Assembly: GCA_031266635.1 (NCBI GenBank) | Contig: JAISAN010000242.1 | Location: 1-8,983, forward strand | Reading direction: 5' to 3' | DNA length: 8,983 nucleotides | Source of the DNA: Treponema sp. | GTDB lineage: Bacteria; Spirochaetota; Spirochaetia; Treponematales; Breznakiellaceae | Part shown: positions 7,501 through 8,983 of the stretch, piece after piece | Layout: each line of letters starts with the position of its first letter | Position numbering within the stretch: position 1 is the first letter of the stretch | Program-made: the position numbers and the translations under genes | The notes under the pieces: model-generated | Told to the model about the DNA's origin: nothing | The model's input: the letters and a program-made list of their open reading frames with translations, nothing else | The model's database searches: none

Positions 7501-7622
7501 CCGCCGCCCTGGACAGTCTCGCCTCCCGGACCGCCGCCCCCCCGGTCATTGTAGCCGGCACGGCGGCCGCGGAAAAAGCCGCCGCCAAGCTGGGGGCCGA
7601 ACTGAAGGTATTGCCGGTATAA
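4530..7622 (+). CDS. M16C zinc metallopeptidase, presequence-protease (PreP) type
   Basis: A 1030-residue single-chain clamshell peptidase of the pitrilysin M16C group, which degrades unfolded peptides of roughly tens of residues, such as cleaved signal or targeting peptides. The inverted zinc motif HxxEH is H76-I-L-E79-H80 in GAPHILEHSVLCG, and the distal glutamate ligand is E179 in YNEMRGAYSS, with the expected spacing of about 100. In the C-terminal half, KGGAYGAF (881-888) followed by a YRDPN segment is the usual PreP signature for binding the substrate end. A central charged helical hinge is present around 490-530. There is no signal peptide, so it is probably cytoplasmic. Length matches the family (about 970-1040). 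The ATG at 4530 overlaps the fliG1 stop by four bases; GAGG about 10 nt upstream may serve as ribosome-binding site. It contains a G8 tract at 5396-5403 and a C8 tract at 6908-6915, but the frame is intact. No terminator is evident after the stop. Confidence 0.95.
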   Translation: MKTTLRKGQITDSGFEILDVVELAELGAGDSLPASGVWARHQKSGVQVFHVYNDDPENLFSFAFATAPEDNTGAPHILEHSVLCGSERYPLKDAFLILAQGSLQTFLNAWTFPDKTVYPASSVNEHDYFNLMSVYGDAVFRPLLSEWTFLQEGHRLFFSPGEETHKSGGLSITGVVYNEMRGAYSSQDAYSGLWSVKAVLPGTPYAFESGGDPEHIPELSWEGLREFHRKRYAPANCRIFLAGNIPTETQLAFLDRQFFSSREPGAAAPPIPKAARWTEPQNFRVPCPAGGEQKSTVFLSWLCGDAADTVETLALAALAETLLGHDGSPLTRALIESGLGEDLAPVSGLEGEIRETLFALGLRGVDTAGAGPDSAAARHIQDLILGELERLVREGIPPEEIEAALLSMEFSHREIRRSGGPFSLVWMRRSLRGWIHGAAPWESLLFVPPFTQVKERLAADPRYFESLIRTYLLDNPHRALVAVEPEPGFLEKQEAALARSLREKETAFSEEERRAVREKNAALEQFQSDGDSPEALATIPHLSRRDLSPEIEIIPRNLEAAGGAPVLTHDLFTNGIIYADIAFPLDIFPPEDYPWLPFFSRAVVSVGLPGKDYAEVSGLLARTAGGFHAILQSGSSAPGAARTIPTPAGIFDLAGRDWLCYRLKALDEKFDAALDLARQLITEADFSDQRRVRDLVVEMKNEADSSLAPLGHHYASGRSSRGFSRTRMVDEVWNGLGQINFAHWLAETDTAEICWKLTALRDAAAGAGIVANLTGSAAALKPALAALGRGNFGPPRPRNPRTTEGSAFAPLLDHVPGQAAGPQPETPAPGKAEVYASPSLQVGFAAQTLAAAPYDTPAQAAEIVLAHLLSTGALWEDIRMKGGAYGAFAQPDHLEGCFSFSTYRDPNPLRSLGSFSGITGSGGEAGKAGKIKFSDDEVEKAIIGCYGRETRPRTAAEKGTADFSRFLYRIEDVHRSRKLERLIAVEERQVSAALDSLASRTAAPPVIVAGTAAAEKAAAKLGAELKVLPV

Positions 7623-7727
7623 CGGTTAAAAGGCACGATTGGGTATTAAACCCTCGCCGCGAATGAACGGATGGGATTTTTTACCAAACGGAAAAGGCCG
7701 TGAACGAATTCGACTTTGAGGATAGCT

Positions 7728-7934
7728 CTATTTTTTCTCCCGCATCATCTCATGTTCCTGCCTGACTTCCCGGATTAGGTCTTTGATTTTCCAGTTCAGG
7801 TTCGTGGGGGTGGAGGACGCGAAGGCGATGAGCCCCGGATCAACTCCCGCCGTCCGGGCGGCTTCTTTTACCGCCTTTATTAAATCAAAAAGAATCTTGC
7901 CGGAAAAACCGTGGAAAAAAACAACAGGCTCCAT
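7728..7934 (-). CDS. Small DUF3783-type protein
   Basis: A 68-residue protein resembling DUF3783. It begins MEPVVFFHGFSG, and the diagnostic core is STPTNLNWKIKDLIREV (41-57), followed by an EH and a lysine-rich tail; family members share a TPTN-x-x-W block before a helical ending. The function of the family is unknown. The frame is open back to an ATG at 7982, but the ATG at 7934 is chosen because a strong GAGGAGGG (7946-7939) lies 4 nt before it, and the family starts just ahead of the hydrophobic first strand. It is monocistronic and convergent with the M16C gene. An inverted pair of 12-bp repeats (7657-7668 and 7987-7998) flanks it. It is the only gene here with a textbook ribosome-binding site. 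Confidence 0.75.
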   Translation of the reverse strand: MEPVVFFHGFSGKILFDLIKAVKEAARTAGVDPGLIAFASSTPTNLNWKIKDLIREVRQEHEMMREKK

Positions 7935-7938
7935 ATTA

Positions 7939-7963
7939 CCCTCCTCTGTATAAGCTAAGTATA
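7939..7963 (-). promoter_or_regulatory. -10 box and strong ribosome-binding site of the DUF3783 gene
   Basis: Reading the minus strand, TATACT (7963-7958) is a good -10 hexamer and GAGGAGGG (7946-7939) a near-ideal Shine-Dalgarno sequence, giving a leader of about 17 nt before the ATG at 7934. No convincing -35 is visible at 16-18 nt. The ribosome-binding site decides the start codon. Confidence 0.55.
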
Positions 7964-7985
7964 ATCCATTACCGCGCCGCATGCC

Positions 7986-8079
7986 GGTTCATTCGCGGTG
8001 GGGGCTGATACCCAAGAACCCGCCTTCCGGCGGGGGAGCTTCAGCTCTCCCGCGTTAGCGGGTTCCTGGGAGGTTCATT
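7986..8079. repeat. 8-bp direct repeat flanking a 78-bp structured segment
   Basis: GGTTCATT occurs at 7986-7993 and again at 8072-8079 in the same direction, enclosing 78 bases that contain the cloverleaf-like structure. The size would suit a target duplication, but the enclosed ends are not inverted repeats of each other, so this could be chance. Confidence 0.35.
8011..8070 (+). other. Cloverleaf-like multi-hairpin element, possible IS200/IS605-type end
   Basis: Sixty bases fold into one outer stem and three inner hairpins with almost no unpaired bases. The outer stem CCCAAGAA (8011-8018) pairs with TTCCTGGG (8063-8070) with one A-C mismatch. The inner hairpins are CCCGCC-TTCC-GGCGGG (8019-8034), GAGC-TTCA-GCTC (8036-8047) and CCCGC-GTTA-GCGGG (8049-8062). 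An alternative pairing joins 8019-8023 with 8058-8062. The strand given is arbitrary. The right side continues GGGAGGTTCA, which resembles right ends of IS200/IS605-family elements carrying tnpB (from memory), but no transposase or tnpB is present. It lies between DUF3783 and a terminator, so it could instead be a palindromic extragenic repeat or a structured RNA. The fold is seen directly; its identity is inference. Confidence 0.5.
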
Positions 8080-8105
8080 TTGAAATCGCCTCATCTTATG
8101 GGGAC

Positions 8106-8140
8106 AAAAAAAGCTGTCCGGGATTAGCTTCCCGGACAGC
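8106..8140 (-). terminator. Strong Rho-independent terminator of the surface-protein gene
   Basis: On the minus strand an 11-bp perfect GC-rich stem (GCTGTCCGGGA at 8113-8123 on the plus strand, complement at 8130-8140) with a 6-nt loop is followed immediately by seven T residues (complement of A7 at 8106-8112). It begins 33 nt past the stop codon of the gene ending at 8174. Confidence 0.92.
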
Positions 8141-8173
8141 CTGGTTGAGACTTGTAAACCGCCGAACAGCGTA

Positions 8174-8983
8174 TTAGAACTGCCGAACCGCGCGGACGAG
8201 ATGTGCAACGGTCTTCGACACGACCACGGCCCCGCCGCTGGACGCGCCAAGATTTAGGGTCAGCGCTCTTTTCCCTTTTTGGGAACCAAAAATTGATTCC
8301 TCCGTTGAAGACCAATATGGCTTATTCTGTACCGATGCCTTGAATTTTGTGTTTGCTTGCAGCTTCGATCGAATCTCCTCCAGTTCTTTCCTGCTGGGTA
8401 AATACCAGCCCCCTACTCCATTGGACTTATACGCGGCGGCCTCCGTGGCGGCCGGGAAGGTCCCCGCGGCGTCGTTAAACCTTGACATGTTTTCCTTCCC
8501 TCTCCCAAGCTCATCGAGTGTGGACACAGGAGTGGTGGCGGTACTCCATATCTTCGCTGAAATATCCGTTGGCGCACATTCAAGATACTGCCAGGGACTG
8601 CTTCTATTCGGGTTTTTGTAAAATATCCATCCGCCGCCGGGGCCCGGGTCTCCTACCGCCAGCTCTTCGAAGGCTGCGGAGACTGTTATATCGGAAGCGG
8701 GCATGGTAAAGGTTCTGGACGTTTTGTCTATAAGGACAGTCCTTGACCCGACGGTGTATTGCAGGTTTTTCAGCTTGTAATATTTTTCCGGATTTGCCTC
8801 TATGGTTACGATCCCGCCTTCCGGGGCGTATTCGTTTAACCGGTTCTGGTATTTTGGATCGATTCTTCCGTAAGTGCTGTGCTGGACAGTGATTTTGTAC
8901 GCCAGGTTAACCGTTGCGGTACTGGAATTCTCACCGTCGAAGTATGATGTGGCCTTTATCGTCCAGGATTTATTTGTCTCGTT
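8174..8983 (-). CDS. InlB-type repeat plus DUF1566-like surface protein, 5' end outside window
   Basis: The frame is open from the right edge to a stop at 8174, giving 269 residues of a C-terminal part; the N-terminus and any signal peptide are missing. An ATG at 8704 lies inside a repeat domain and is not the true start. Visible residues 1-33 look like the end of a beta-sandwich or Ig-like unit. Residues about 34-106 match a bacterial InlB-type repeat: G-R-I-P, then GGIVTIEANP, ending TFTMPASDITVSAAFE. Residues about 110-269 resemble the DUF1566 (Lcl C-terminal-like) domain: GDPGPGGGWIFY, NGVGGWYLPSRKEL, YWSSTEES and the final VRAVRQF. Such combinations occur in secreted or lipid-anchored surface proteins of gut treponemes and other bacteria; a binding role is inference. 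Base composition looks less GC-rich than the central cluster. A strong terminator follows. Confidence 0.8.
   Translation of the reverse strand, partial: NETNKSWTIKATSYFDGENSSTATVNLAYKITVQHSTYGRIDPKYQNRLNEYAPEGGIVTIEANPEKYYKLKNLQYTVGSRTVLIDKTSRTFTMPASDITVSAAFEELAVGDPGPGGGWIFYKNPNRSSPWQYLECAPTDISAKIWSTATTPVSTLDELGRGKENMSRFNDAAGTFPAATEAAAYKSNGVGGWYLPSRKELEEIRSKLQANTKFKASVQNKPYWSSTEESIFGSQKGKRALTLNLGASSGGAVVVSKTVAHLVRAVRQF

Noticed and set aside
7643..7682. A terminator after the M16C gene using T6 at 7677-7682.
   Set aside because: No stable stem ends just before the T-run; the small GGGT/ACCC pairing at 7641-7653 is too weak and too far away.
7935..7982. An upstream ATG at 7982 for the DUF3783 gene, adding 16 residues.
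   Set aside because: The strong GAGGAGGG and the -10 box lie inside that extension, so translation should begin at 7934.
8011..8070. The cloverleaf-like fold as a tRNA gene.
   Set aside because: It is only 60 nt and lacks a T-loop GTTCRA in the right place, D-loop bases, an anticodon stem of usual size and an acceptor end.

Overview
The window reads like chromosomal DNA of a GC-rich spirochaete, most likely a Treponema-type organism of the termite/insect-gut group. Reasons: a divergent FliG paralogue standing outside any flagellar operon (spirochaetes usually carry two fliG genes), a large M16C presequence-protease-like peptidase, and a partial surface protein combining an InlB-type repeat with a DUF1566-like domain. 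This taxonomic call is inference from gene content; no rRNA or marker gene is present.

Layout. Bases 1-116 hold no gene but three perfect inverted repeats in a row, the middle one forming a plus-strand terminator. A DUF2156 (GNAT-fold) gene follows on the minus strand (117-1016). It is divergent from a plus-strand cluster of four genes: pepT (1100-2350), a soluble glycerolipid acyltransferase overlapping it by 13 nt (2338-3213), a FliG1-like protein (3262-4533), and an M16C zinc peptidase overlapping it by an ATGA (4530-7622). A small minus-strand DUF3783 gene (7728-7934) comes next, then a structured intergenic stretch with a cloverleaf-like fold (8011-8070). A strong minus-strand terminator (8106-8140) ends the last gene, a minus-strand surface-type protein (8174-8983) whose N-terminus lies beyond the right edge.

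How the genes may work together. PepT and the M16C enzyme both act on free peptides, the M16C family on peptides of tens of residues and PepT on tripeptides, so they could form two steps of cytoplasmic peptide recycling. The acyltransferase has the H-x4-D site, and its second motif resembles the chloroplast/chlamydial soluble glycerol-3-phosphate acyltransferases more than standard PlsC. The FliG-like protein keeps the three-domain FliG plan but has altered partner-binding motifs and a Pro/Ala-rich N-terminal extension, as expected of the accessory FliG1 paralogue.

Points most worth a second look: (1) three genes without a clear Shine-Dalgarno sequence (DUF2156, pepT, fliG1) each have a -10-like hexamer ending exactly 6 nt before the ATG, which suggests leaderless mRNAs; (2) the hairpin triplet at the left edge, two members sharing the same arm core; (3) the cloverleaf-like element at 8011-8070 flanked by an 8-bp direct repeat, whose right end resembles IS200/IS605-type ends; (4) C8/G8 homopolymer tracts inside the fliG1 linker and the peptidase gene. 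I did not find a convincing new multi-gene system; the novelty lies mainly in the non-coding structures and in the unusual FliG.
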